Source of the DNA: Schistocephalus solidus
Lineage: Eukaryota > Platyhelminthes > Cestoda > Diphyllobothriidea > Diphyllobothriidae
Direction: 5' to 3'
Assembly: GCA_017591395.1 (NCBI GenBank)
Contig: WEDG01005356.1
Location: 124,001-188,000, forward strand
Length of the DNA stretch: 64,000 nt
The notes under the pieces were generated by a model. The model was not told where the DNA came from, did not search any database, and was given only the letters and a program-made list of their open reading frames with translations. The position numbers and the translations under genes were made by a program. Numbering within the stretch: the stretch's first letter is position 1; each line of letters opens with the position of its first letter. Positions 45,593 to 55,765 of this stretch are shown piece after piece.

Positions 45593-46460
45593 GCTACATC
45601 AGCTCACACTACCTATACCAATACATCGACAACACCCTCACAATCACCATTTACCAGAGTATATCACGGTTTCCTAGAAACCGTGGCTGGGAAGTCTGCC
45701 AATCTGACGCTTCCACCAGACCATGCCGTCGGCTCAGTGTATGTGCTCTGTGTGTCGAGTGGCTAACCAGTGGACTGGGAGTCAGACGGCGATGGCTGCT
45801 CCATATCCCCTGAGTTAGTGAATCCTGGTGTGTCCGTTATGGGGGCCAGGTCGTGTTGTGGCGCGCAAAGACGGGTACGCCGATCCGTCAGCCAATGCGC
45901 CTACTCCCACATCAGGCAACTGACCGGCTAAGACAGTGTCTGATGGTGGGGGTGGGGGAGAGAGTGAGGTCAAGAACTCAACGCATGTTCCTCACTATAA
46001 ACAATCTGACACGCTTAAAACTATCACGCTGCGCTAAAAGCCGTGGCTTGGAAGGTTGCCAACTGACGGGATAACTCGGACCGCGTGGTCAGCCCAATGT
46101 GTGTTTTGTGTCGAGTGGCTGACTGGCGGACTAAGAGTCAGGTTGCAATGGCTTCTTCTTAATGTGGTCATTATTTCACTCCCACTTTGTGGGATCCGAG
46201 CCAGGTGTGGTGGTACGCCCAGGGGCGGCTCCGGCCGCACTAGCCACATGCGCCCTCTCCCATCTCCGGTCTTCTTGCCTGTGTCATTTGACCGGGCTCA
46301 GGTGGGGGAGGAGAGATTGCGGCAGCTGCAGTACAAGGCTACTATCACTTAAAACTAATGTACGCGCAAGTCGCCGTCCCTGCACCACCTGGTGTGGAGC
46401 ATACGGTGGACCTCGTCGAAATCGACGGTCAAACTCCCAGGTCACTATCCACCAGCTTTA
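45593..46460 (+). repeat. 3' UTR of LINE Z2
   Basis: Holds the module twice (45,677-45,800, diverged; 46,037-46,170). The last 100 bp (gtggagcatacggtggacct, cgaaatcgacggtc) define the element end. Right after it, agcttgcccataaccagatg (46,460-46,479) resembles the sequence before Z1. Confidence 0.85.
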
Positions 46461-46756
46461 GCTTGCCCATAACCAGATGGTGTACCACATCACCAGATGA
46501 TTAAATTCTTCATCCCTATGTGCATTGCAGGTCGTCGTAAGATGTTCATAAAAGGACGTCATATAGCTACTCGTGGGAGCTTCTGGCCTGAAATGGCTAT
46601 CACCGCAAAGTACGTTTGCACATACGTCAGCTCATTGGGAGGACTCAGAATTGAAGAAGCTTTCGCCGATAGTAACCGCCACGTTGTGAAACGCGTGATT
46701 TTAGAAGTTGGCGTTATAAGAGCCATTTCGGCACGAATTCTATGTTAAAGAACTTA
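46461..46756. other. Non-coding gap with an 83-codon open frame
   Basis: The plus-strand frame 46,497-46,748 is open but I recognise no domain. It may be flank of the Z insertion or 5' sequence of F1. No function proposed. Confidence 0.4.
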
Positions 46757-47825
46757 GTTGAAAAATGTCCTATCTTATTCAAAAAATAGATGTATGGTAT
46801 TATTTAACAGATTTTGTTTGATTTTCATTTTAAATTCTAGTAGGGTTCGACATTTTCTGATAGAACTTGGTAGGGCATTCCATATTGTCGCGTATCTTAT
46901 GAAATAGAAGTTGGATCGTTGGGCCTTTTTGAATTTAGGAATTTTTATAATATTTTTATAATTTCTAGTGTCTCGGGGGCCATTTTGATTTGTTAGTATA
47001 TTCATTCTGAGAATATATTGGTCGTGTGTGATTTTGAATTGAAAAGTGAGACCATTTTTTGAGTCTTCTGATCCAGATGGGTTGAAGACCATATCTATTG
47101 TAAAGTTCCATAAATGAGCCGTGAATGCCATCACATTCGGATAAGGATCTTGTAAAGCATCTTTGACTGGCTTCTAGTTTCTTTCGGCCATCTGATGGCA
47201 TTATGCCAAAGAAAATTGAGCAGTTTTCCAGGAGAGGTAAAACGTACATTTTATATAGTCGTGTCTGTAGGGCGGGTGAGGAGAAATTTTTACAAAATGA
47301 ATTCGCATAATCTAGTGGCTTTTGGTGATATTTGTTTAACGTGGGGAGATAAATCAAGACCTAAGTCTTTTATTGATGTTGTCTCGGTTATTTCCTGATT
47401 ACTGAAAATTATGGGCGGAAGTTTTTGTGGACCAAAAAATCAAGAGATTACATTTACTTGGAGAGAATGGCATTTGCCATAGAGGACTCCATTCGCTTAG
47501 TTTTTTTAGATCATTTTCAATCGTTCTGTGCATACTGGCTACTGTATGCTTGTTATATGCATATGCAAGTTTTAAGTCGTCCGCATATAACAATGTTTTA
47601 GCTGACGTTGATATAGAGGATAACTCGTGAATGAAAAAAAATAGGAGGGGACCTAGGATAGTCCCCTGAAGTACTCCACTACTCATAGGAGATGGTTCTG
47701 AGACCACGTTTCGAATTTGTACTACCTGCTATCGGTTTTGAAGGTAAGATTTTAGAAAGTCGAGAAGAGGAGACCCAATCCCATGACTTATTAGCTTCAC
47801 TAGGAGCTAGAAGTTAGACTTAGCA
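46757..47825 (-). mobile_element. LINE E, 5'-truncated RT fragment
   Basis: A third RT lineage on the minus strand, starting inside the RT at 47,825 and ending in a short 3' UTR near 46,757. The words acttag at both edges (46,754-46,759 and 47,818-47,823) could be a short target-site duplication. F1 sequence begins immediately at 47,829. Confidence 0.75.
46775..47825 (-). pseudogene. LINE E reverse transcriptase, palm to C-terminus
   Basis: Minus-strand frames: up to 47,707 with HGIGSPLLDFLKSYLQNR, then SSGVLQGTILGPLLFFF and LLYADDLKLAYAY (catalytic pair kept); 47,357-46,965 with LYKMYVLPLLENCSIFFGIM and EASQRCFTRSLSEC; 47,134-46,775 with FYFIRYATIWNALPSSIRK and LLEFKMKIKQNLL, the usual C-terminal end. 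Frameshifts lie near 47,380 and 47,050. The first catalytic Asp motif is missing because of truncation. Confidence 0.88.
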
Positions 47826-47828
47826 CCT

Positions 47829-49135
47829 ATGACTTATTTAATTCTGGAGGACGGAAAATTTTTGATCTGGCTTGGGCATCCACGACTGGCCTTCTATCAG
47901 TTTAAACATAGAACCAAGGACCAGCAAAGGGCGCAAAAAGCGTTATGGCAGCCAAATCCGTTTTTTCACGAGGAGGACTCTGGCATTGGATGTTCTTATA
48001 TTTTACTAAGAGTTCAGAAACTGGAAAATGAGCTTGCAAACGTAAGGAAGCTCTGGCAAGAGACTAATACCTGATTAAATATCGATAGCAATAGTACAGT
48101 TAGAAAGGCAGTAACCAAAGCACCAAAAGTGCTACAAAATACAATTTTCAATAACTCTCAATGTTTTAAAGTGAAAACCCATAACGACCAGATAACATGA
48201 ACACAGTCTCTGAATCCTACGAAAGACGACCAAAGCGAACCACAACTCACCTGTTGCTATCTTGGGTGTTCTAACGAGCCCGTAGTTGAATATCAAGAAA
48301 CAAACGCATGGCAATCTTCAATGAAGAAACACCACAACAGGTGTTCAAAATCAAAATAAACTCCGATGGATTCCTTGATGACTTCAAATGACAGTATTGC
48401 CAGAGGAAGATTTACTCCAAACGAGAGCTCTGTAAAGCGTTCTCATGTCCCTAAGGAGAACATTGAAGGAAATGAACATCCAGAGTATCGGGTTAGGCAA
48501 CAATATTCTGTTATCCAGTGTTTGCATGATCAACTGCAGTCCAACCTGAAGACCGCGTTGCCAAAGACCTCGATTCGTTCCATGGCCTCCTAAACCAGTC
48601 GCTCACACCGGGCCTGGAAGTAAAAGTTCTCAAAGCATTCCGGATTGGCAAAAAGGGTGAAGCCAGCCTGGGAACGACAAAACCGCGACCTATTAAAATT
48701 ATGCTTGAGAGCAAAGTCCAAATCAAGGCTTTCCTATCCCTCGAAACCAACCTCCATCACTCGCATAAGGTTTTTTAACCGGAATACTCCCTTGCGAAAA
48801 GACTGAAACCCCGGGAACTTGTCTTGGAACTGCTATCAAGACTGAAGACTGGCGAAAACGAATTGGTTTCTTTCAAGGGGAATGTAGTTCAAGAGAATAC
48901 GAATTTTCCAGTGGACAACGGCAGTCAGCTCACTAACACCAAAAACATCAGGCAAAAAATTGCCCAAAGAGATGACAGAACTGAGTCTATAACACCCAGT
49001 ATTCTCACTGTGGAAACAAGAGTTACACAAACTCATCAAGTAACAGAAAAGGCATATGAGATTGACATCAGAGGAGACCCAGTTAGGCCCATGAAATTGA
49101 CAAACGCAACAGGAAGTTTGGTTGGCGCAAAATAG
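47829..49135 (+). pseudogene. LINE F1 ORF1
   Basis: The first frame (47,829-48,074) ends in a coiled-coil-like stretch, YILLRVQKLENELANVRKLW, as at the N-terminus of such ORF1 proteins. The RRM-like part lies at about 48,545-48,780: VKVLKAFRIGKKGEASLG, KPRPIKIMLESKVQIKAFL and HHSHKVFFN. A later frame (48,824-49,135) has no recognised domain but would cover the ORF1 end and the spacer. Stops and frameshifts break it at least four times. Confidence 0.7.
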
Positions 49136-49189
49136 AAGTGCTTGTACACAAATGCCCAAAGCCTTTTATCAGTAAAAAATTGCCTTGCT

Positions 49190-49540
49190 TTAGTATCTCT
49201 GGATATGATAGCAGTAACTAAAACCTGGCTGTCAGGCAATATTTCGAGATAATGAAATAACATTGTCCGGATACAAAGTGTGTCGGAGTGACAGAGAAAA
49301 CCGACAGGGTGGCGGAATAATTGAGTATGTGACAGAAATTCGTATAGTGTCTGACAAGACGAGCAAGGTTGCGCGCAGCACGAAGGCCATATGTTTGACC
49401 ATCAAGGCTCATGGCTTTCCATGTCTGGATGTCCTCACTAGGTTAGACCGAGTCGCAGACACTTTCCTGATGGAAAAATTAGAAAAGTTCTCCAGTCAAC
49501 CTAATGTCATGATTATGGGTGACTTCAATGCGCCGTTTAA
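49190..49540 (+). pseudogene. LINE F1 AP endonuclease, N-terminal half
   Basis: Reads ISLDMIAVTKTWL where the family has TETWL, so the active-site Glu is Lys; then after a frameshift LSGYKVCRSDRENRQGGG and VMIMGDFNAP, the second active-site motif, immediately before B2 begins. The open frame 49,263-50,048 runs from this domain straight into B2 and is therefore a chimera of two elements, not a gene. Confidence 0.8.
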
Positions 49541-50135
49541 ACGTAGTTTTCTTTTTATTCCTACTGTTGACTTAGTCAACCAAACTGGGTCAAGTCCACC
49601 TCGTTCCCATTCCACGCTATCCATTCCGGTCTCAGCTGTCCAATTTATTAAACTTATCAATAACCTGGGCAATTCAAAGTATGCTCCAAATTTAAGTTCC
49701 AAAAAGAAAAACGTTATTAAAGTTGGGAAACCTCCTAACCCTCCAGCATCTACCATACATACCCAAAATTTCCTTAGCAATTATCCCAACCAAACAACTT
49801 CTCAGGCTCCCCCATTATTTAACACAACCCCTTACGGTAACAGTTTTTCAACACAATTTGTTCCATTTTCAAATCTTATTCTCCCCCTATATTATTCCAA
49901 TATTCCTCAAAATCCTATTTATAGGCCTCCTATTTTCGCTAACGCAGAAAATAGCCTTCCTCTCAATGGATACCACCCAAATATGTTACTCTACAATAAT
50001 CCTAATTTAGTTAGCAGTAACAGCTTAGCTAATTGTAGACAGCAGTAATTATATTTTCTGTCCGCACCTTCCTCTCTACAGTTTACTTCCCCACCACCAA
50101 GTCTTCCTTTTTTTATAAGTAACGATAACCCTAGT
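49541..50135 (+). pseudogene. LINE B2 Pro/Ser/Asn-rich N-terminal extension
   Basis: An open stretch of about 195 codons, rich in Pro, Ser, Asn and Thr (for example IPTKQL-free frame words SNYPNQTTSQAPPLFNTTPY and YYSNIPQNPIYRPPIF), lies in the same frame as the endonuclease that follows, interrupted by one TAA at 50,046. It may be the true N-terminus of the B ORF2 or a separate low-complexity ORF1. No second B copy in the window reaches this far, so conservation cannot be judged here. Confidence 0.55.
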
Positions 50136-50822
50136 TTGGATACTCGAACTACGCTAGATGTCATATTACTTAATGCTAGATCTGTTTTAAATAAGATGGC
50201 CCAACTGAGAGCCATTGCTTTCGAGTTAATGCCCGATGTTTTATGTGTAACTTAATCTTGGACCCCTCTCTTAATTTCCGACTCTTTGCTTGTCATAGAT
50301 CAGTATGATCTCTACCGTCAAGACCACATTAGCAAGCGTGGTGGTGGTTGTCTTCTCTTTATTAAAGCTTCGTTTAAGCACTTCCCATTTGATCTAGAGG
50401 TTTCGTCATTCTCTGGTAATTACTGCTTCGTATCCATTATCCTGTCGCCCCAGCAAAAGGGTATTCTCAGATGTATTTACAACCCGCCTAATTCATCATA
50501 CGATGATGATGCAAAATTTTGTAAAATTTTTAAATTGATTTCGGAGTCCAATTTTAACATTAAAATAATCGCTGGAAATTTTAATTTTCCTGAAATTGAC
50601 TGGATTTCAAACGTTTGTCCACCCAGATTTCAGCCTTTCCTCGATACCATTAATTTTTCTAATTGGTCCCAGCTTGTCCGTTCTTCAACGAGAGACAAGC
50701 ATATTTTAGACCTGATTTTCACAAACGACATTGCTCCTCTCTTCGTTGATTTTAAGCAGGGTCTCTTACAAAGTGACCATACACTAATTCACTGTTGCCT
50801 TCCGATTGTTTCATCGAAATAG
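50136..50822 (+). pseudogene. LINE B2 AP endonuclease
   Basis: Reads LDVILLNARSVLNKMAQL, DVLCVT then TAA then SW, so a stop (50,254 region) replaces the active-site Glu codon; then DQYDLYRQDHISKRGGG, LRCIYNPPNSSYDD, IAGNFNFPEIDW (the usual GDFN has Asp changed to Asn) and LDLIFTNDIAPLF, QSDHTLIHC (His kept). The frame 50,286-50,822 is open for 178 codons. Two active-site changes make it inactive. Confidence 0.88.
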
Positions 50823-50864
50823 GCTAGTGCCATTCGAATCTATCATGCTTTTGACCTCGAAGAT

Positions 50865-52859
50865 ATGAGCTTAATCAATAACTTTTTGGACTCATTTGAC
50901 TGGCAGAATCTCTCCTCCATGAACGACGCAGCAAGTCTTTGTGACTTCATGTCAGTCGTTTCAAATAACATTCTGGAGCTTGTGCCAACCAAAATAGTCA
51001 AGCCCTACGTCTCGGAATCTACCGTTCCTCACTTTCTTTTGACAAGACTAAAGAAATTGAGGAAGTAGTTGAAAGATCAATATACTAGTTTATTATCTGT
51101 ACATCTTAGGATCGCAGAGATTTTTGAATTAGCCTCTAATATTCGTCTTGCACGGGACAGACAGAGGGAATTTTGCGCACTCAGTGAGCAAAATTCTGCA
51201 AAATCTGTTGCTCAACTGCTCCGCCGTCGATCCTCCTCTAAACTATGTTATGAAATTCTTCCATTACTACACGAAGAAAAGAACTTCATTCTCGAAGACT
51301 CTGACAAGGCAGAACTGTTAAGTGCGTTCTTTGCAAATCATCTTACGATGGAATCTGAACCGGTTCCAACGTTTCAGGCATCCTCATTTAATGTTATCAG
51401 CACTATTGATTTCTCCTTAAAACTAATTCGTAAGCAAATAATTCGTCTAAAAAACTCGCACTCTTCGGGGACTGATGGTATTCCAAACTCAGTTATTAAG
51501 AGAGTGCCGCGTTTCCCCGATTGCTTAGCCATATATTCTCAGTTTATCTTCTCAACGGATTCTTTCCTGACTCGTGGAAAACATCTATTTTTCTTCCTGT
51601 CTTCAAGTCGGGATCTCGTTCGGACGTAAATAATTATCTAGGCGTTCACAAAACCCCGGCTCTCGCAAAACTTCTTGAAAAAATTATCTTTAATCGAATT
51701 CTCGACATTTGCCTAAAAAATAAGCTCTTAAGCGACTCGCAATATGGTTTTCTACCTGGGAGATCATGCGAAGTGTGTCACTTAGCTTTTCTTAACCTCG
51801 TCAATTCCCTTCGTAATGAGCAGCAGTCAGTGGTTGTGATCTACTTTTGACCTGAGCAAAGCCTTTGACAAGGTACCACACAGACGTCCTCTGGTGAAAC
51901 TGGAAGCCCTCGGCATTCGGCCTCCTCTCTTTGACTTAATTGCTTCCTACTTGTCTAACCGCAGCCAGAAGGTCTTAGTAGGTAATAGCTATTCGAGGTC
52001 TCAGGCGATCACGAGTGGCGTTTTTCAAGGCACGGTTCTAGGTCCCCTTCTCTTCATTCTGTAAATAAACGAAATTTCAACTTTACTCACAAATACACAA
52101 AATTTCGTTTACGCTGACGATCTCAAGTGCATTTATTCATTTTCTAAAGACACTGCCAATAGTTGCGTTGATAAAATCAACACTGATCTACTTATGCTCT
52201 CACGTTGGAGCTGAACTTGGCAGATGAATTTTTCTCCATCCAAGACCAGTTTCATGTGTTTTGGCCCCGCCAAGCTTCCTGGACCCCTAGTATTTCAAAA
52301 TAGTACACTTTTAGAATGATCAATCATAAAAGACTTAGGTCTATGTTAGACAAATAAGCTAGCATTATCGCCTCATGCAGACCGAATTTCTGCAAAGGCT
52401 GCACAGATATGTGGTTTTATATCACATAATTTCTTCCTTCCAGAAATAAAGTTAAACGTATACTGCATGTTTGTTCTTCTTATCCTAGAATACTGCTGTC
52501 CCCTCTTTGGGCTGATGAACGCCTCGACCGCAGTAAGATTGAAAATGTTCAGGCGGTTTTTACTCGAAGACTATTTTCTCTTCCTGGATCCAGTATATCT
52601 TATACGGATAGATGCCAGTAAGCAAACATTAAATTTCTGTGGAGTAGAATACTTGAAGCCGGTCTCTGCTTCCTGTTTCGCGTTAACTCTAGCCCTAAAT
52701 CTCCCACGAATTAACGCTCTCACTCCGGTAGATCGACCCTATGCCACTCGTAATTCCTCCATGATCATTTCACTACCTCGTAGCTCCAAAATTAACCGGT
52801 CTCAGTTTTTTGCCTCTAAATATGCTTTTATATGGAATAATCAGTATCAGTATATTTGA
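50865..52859 (+). pseudogene. LINE B2 linker, reverse transcriptase and C-terminal region
   Basis: Linker at 50,865-51,400 (LLRRRSSSKLCYEILPLLHE). Fingers: LKNSHSSGTDGIPNSVIKR, frameshift at about 51,525, then FPDSWKTSIFLPVFKSGSRS. Palm: YGFLPGRSCEVCHLAFLNL, frameshift at 51,848, DLSKAFDKVPHRRPL, GVFQGTVLGPLLFIL and FVYADDLKCIYSF (YADD kept). C-terminal region from 52,240: FGPAKLPGPLVFQNS, MFVLLILEYCCPLFGLMNA and INALTPVDRPYATRNSSMI. In-frame stops at 51,066, 52,061, 52,213 and 52,317 add to the damage. It matches B1 and B3 closely. Confidence 0.9.
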
Positions 52860-52968
52860 GGGAGATGTAGGTGAGTCACCTTTGAATTCCTTTTTTGTAC
52901 ATGCGAGTTGTGGTATCAAAAAAAAGGATCTCAATATGTTGGCGAGGCTAACATAAGGGAACATAAAT
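52845..52968. repeat. Short insertion inside LINE B2
   Basis: B3 reads straight through this place (62,432-62,450: aatcttccactgcaaattagg), while B2 has about 120 extra bases. The first part (cagtatcagtatatttgagg) resembles the minus-strand end of family A (ttcagtatatataaggga at 22,664). It could be a tiny family A 3' fragment in reverse orientation. Confidence 0.55.
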
Positions 52969-53089
52969 GAAAAATTAGGTTGTCGTCTACATTAGCTATT
53001 TTCAAAACCAATGTACGCAAACATTTATATTTGGAAGATATAAAGTCATTATAGTCTGTTTCCTTCACAAACTCACAACTTTTGGATTT

Positions 53090-53875
53090 TTAAAAAGGTC
53101 CTCCTGGTATTTGAGGCAGCTCCCTTGATATTATATTGGGCTCTTATTATATTTCAACATCTTCTGCAGAGTCAATCTTTGCATTCACTTTTTCTTCCCC
53201 TCCTTTTAAACTAGCATTGCCAACTCTTGACAACCTTGATACTTACCTCCGAATTTTCAACCCTGACGATAGTCTCCAGGTTCTGTTGATGATCGAGGCA
53301 GGTTCTGATGGTTTCACCTCTTTGGTGATGAACTATGCATTCAGCAAGGTCGCATCTCGATGATGATCTCGTGACCTTTACTGTCCCCTCTTCGTTTCGA
53401 CCATGTTGTCTACGATGAGTTCGTCCTCTCTACCTCCACTGGTGTTTATAAACAGTAGCTATGACTGCTATATTATCTCTAATCCGACAAGGAGCTTTCC
53501 AAACCCTCATACATTGTCAGCAACATCACAGTAATATCCCATTGCATCTAGCTATTAATTTTTTTGAAGCAGTTTTTCTCCTTATTTATTTTTAAATTGA
53601 CGGCTCGCCGAACTCCGCCTCCGATTTAACCCTAGGAGTTTTTTTACTGCTTCTTTTCCAGTTCACCGTGTAGGTTAAAGATTGTTGACTTTTGTTTTAA
53701 GAATTGCAAATAGTTTTGAATGGGATATGTTTACCATACTACTCATTTTTGCTGTTCATATGGATGCTCACATAGTGCAGCACTTATCCACTTTGTATTT
53801 ATTTAAAAAACGGTACTAAGTTTGTAGTGATGGGGCACTCAAGCCTTAAATATACAATTTATTTATTTACTTTTC
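53090..53875 (+). repeat. 3' UTR of LINE B2
   Basis: Matches B3 (62,570-63,345) and the reverse complement of B1 (24,525-25,250) over its full length, ending gtaatgatggggc and ttaaatatacaattt before the tttattta tail. An open frame of 75 codons (53,136-53,363) has matching frames in B3, but B1 has a stop; I treat it as untranslated. Confidence 0.8.
53566..53653 (+). other. Conserved 3' UTR stem-loop of LINE B2
   Basis: gaagcagt (53,566-53,573) pairs with actgcttc (53,646-53,653); an inner actcc...ggagt match lies just inside the right arm. Confidence 0.65.
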
Positions 53876-54019
53876 TGTAAAAGGCAACGCAGAAACCAAA
53901 ATCAGTCTACAGTTACCTCCGCAGATGCACAAGGAAAAAGCATCAAATTCCGATGATTAAACTGTGTTGGGTGCAAAAATTGCTTAAAACAGGGACAAAA
54001 CTGCGTAATTTTAACAGTT

Positions 54020-55590
54020 CTCCCGCTCAGTCTACACAAATGACGCACGATATCTTCTTCTGTCTGCGGATCACCATCCAACTGCAAGTATTAGCCACAT
54101 ACTCTTCTCAGAATGTACGATGTGAAGGGAATTAAATGAGTTTAAAGAGCGGAAATCTCCAGAACCGGATGAGGTTCTACCAAACGTCTGAAAGTATTTG
54201 CCAATGAACTTTCCGCACCACTCTCAGTGTTCTTTCAAATGTCATTTGACTCCGGAACACTTCTTAGCAATTGGAACCTGGCACCTAAAACTCGCTTGTA
54301 CAAAAGCGGTAGCCAGTCGTCAGTGACAAACTTCAGGTGCATAAGCTTGACATGCATCTTTGGCAAGGTTATGCAAAGGATCATCAAGAGCGAATTGGAG
54401 AGATTCCTAGAGGTTCATTATTTGTTATCAAGCTGTCAATGTCGGTTCAGAAAAGGAAAATCCTGCACAAACAATTTGCTGTATTCGCTCCAGAGGTGGA
54501 TCCAAGCACTTTAAGATAGAAACGCGGTTCACATGGCCTTCATTGACTTTCAAAGGACCTTTGATACTGTGCCACGCGAGAGACTGCTGTACAAGCTAGA
54601 AGGAATTGGAATCAAATGAATCAAAAACTTCCTCGTAGGTCGGCGCCAGGTGTGCGCATCGGCCAAGAGAGGTCAAGTTCAGCTGCGGTCGAGAGTGGGA
54701 TTCCTCAGGGTTCATTATTAGGGCTTATACTGTTCCCTTTAAACGTGGACGATTGTGACAGGTAACTGGACTGTGAAGCAGCAATGTTTGCCGATGACAG
54801 GAAAAACTGGAATTTAATCCATAGCCTTGCCGACGAAGATACACTACAGATCAACTTAACTCTGTTGGAGGAGTGGTCGAATCATTGGCTTTTGCAGTTC
54901 AACGTCGATAAGTGTACAATACTTCGCTTAGGCAACCCATCCGGATCTGCCAACAGAAGAAGCTATTTACACAACGGTTATGCCTTACAAGACGTGAAAA
55001 CCCAAAAAGACCTTCGTGTGCTGATAACCACAACCTTAACACCCTCCTCTTTCTGCTTTTAAGTGGTGAAGAGCACAATGAATTTGTTGCATGCTATCAG
55101 ACGAACCTTTTTGGATTTTGATAAAGATCTCTTCACTTAGATTTTTCGGAACTTTTTTAGGCCGCATTTTGAATATGCTGTACAAGCCTGAGACTGAACA
55201 TTTCAAGATCAGACCTGTCTCCAACGAGTACAAATGAGAGGCATCACAATGGTAAGGAGTCAAATCTACTTACCATATCCAACCCACCTAACGAATCTTA
55301 ATCTGTTCCCCTTGAGTTATGGACAAATGCGCGGGATCTCCTGCAGACATTCCGCAATGTGAAGGGATGGAATTGTTGTCTGGAATTCTCGGACTTCTTT
55401 GAATTTGCTGCCACGACCCAGCTGCCTATCCAGCAGGCGAGACTGGACGTGTGCAAAATATCCTTCTCTGTCAGAGTGGTTAAACCATGGAATACCCTCC
55501 CTGTAGACGGTGTGATGTCACCATCGCTTGAAAGCTTCGAAATGAACCTTAACAGTTGTATGTTCCAAAATGAGCCAGAGCCATGAACAA
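54020..55590 (+). pseudogene. LINE F1 reverse transcriptase
   Basis: After B2 the F1 frame resumes with RSVYTNDARYLLLSADHHP (linker end) and LFQMSFDSGTLLSNWNLAP, YKSGSQSSVTNFRCISLTC and CRFRKGKSCTNNLLYSLQRW (fingers). The palm has AFIDFQRTFDTVPRERLLYK and MFADDRKNW (FADD kept). Further on come EEWSNHWLLQFNVDKCTILR and, to 55,590, LDVCKISFSVRVVKPWNTLP and SLESFEMNLNSCMF, the C-terminal end. Stops at 54,516, 54,617 and near 54,710 and 54,770 interrupt it. Confidence 0.88.
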
Positions 55591-55765
55591 TTTATCTTTA
55601 CCCGCGAGACTCACGCACCACTCGTCATATTTTATGATCACTTTGAAGTTTTGTAACCCGCATTGTTTATCTGTACATGGCACTTAATTTCGCGTTACGA
55701 ATAGTTTACTCAAAGGCCCTTACCTATTTCCCTCAATAAATTGAATTAAATTGAATTATTCGGGC

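Larger units (their letters stand above)
43846..46460 (+). mobile_element. LINE Z2, 5'-truncated, head-to-tail with Z1
   Basis: It begins inside the RT palm (matching Z1 from about 40,568) directly after the Z1 3' end, and carries the full zinc-finger tail and a complete 3' UTR. Offset from Z1 is constant at 3,278 bp through the coding part, with about 98 percent identity by eye. Confidence 0.88.
49541..53875 (+). mobile_element. LINE B2, longest copy of family B, inserted into F1
   Basis: Begins right after the GDFNAP codons of F1 and ends in a tttatttattta tail at about 53,875. It carries an N-terminal extension, an AP endonuclease, a linker, an RT, the C-terminal region and the 3' UTR with stem-loop. 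It is the only B copy with an endonuclease in this window. A short foreign piece sits at 52,845-52,968. Confidence 0.88.
47829..55765 (+). mobile_element. LINE F1 (CR1/Jockey type), split by B2
   Basis: Plus-strand order: ORF1 (47,829-49,135), endonuclease N-terminal half (49,190-49,540), insertion B2 (49,541-53,875), the end of the linker (about 54,020), RT (54,150-55,060), C-terminal region (55,080-55,590) and a 3' end in a ttgaattaaattgaatta repeat (55,735-55,760). The second half of the endonuclease and most of the linker are missing at the B2 junction. Confidence 0.8.

Noticed and set aside
46497..46748. 83-codon open frame (plus strand)
   Set aside because: No recognisable domain, no second copy in the window, and length is within what chance gives here; mentioned only as a gap entry.
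49263..50048. 261-codon intact open frame that looks like a gene
   Set aside because: It fuses the F1 endonuclease (to GDFNAP) with the N-terminal part of B2 across an insertion junction, so it is a chance chimera of two elements.
53136..53363. Conserved small ORF in the B 3' UTR
   Set aside because: Open in B2 and B3, but B1 has a stop and frame damage within it, and it has no known domain; similarity is explained by shared descent of the 3' UTR.
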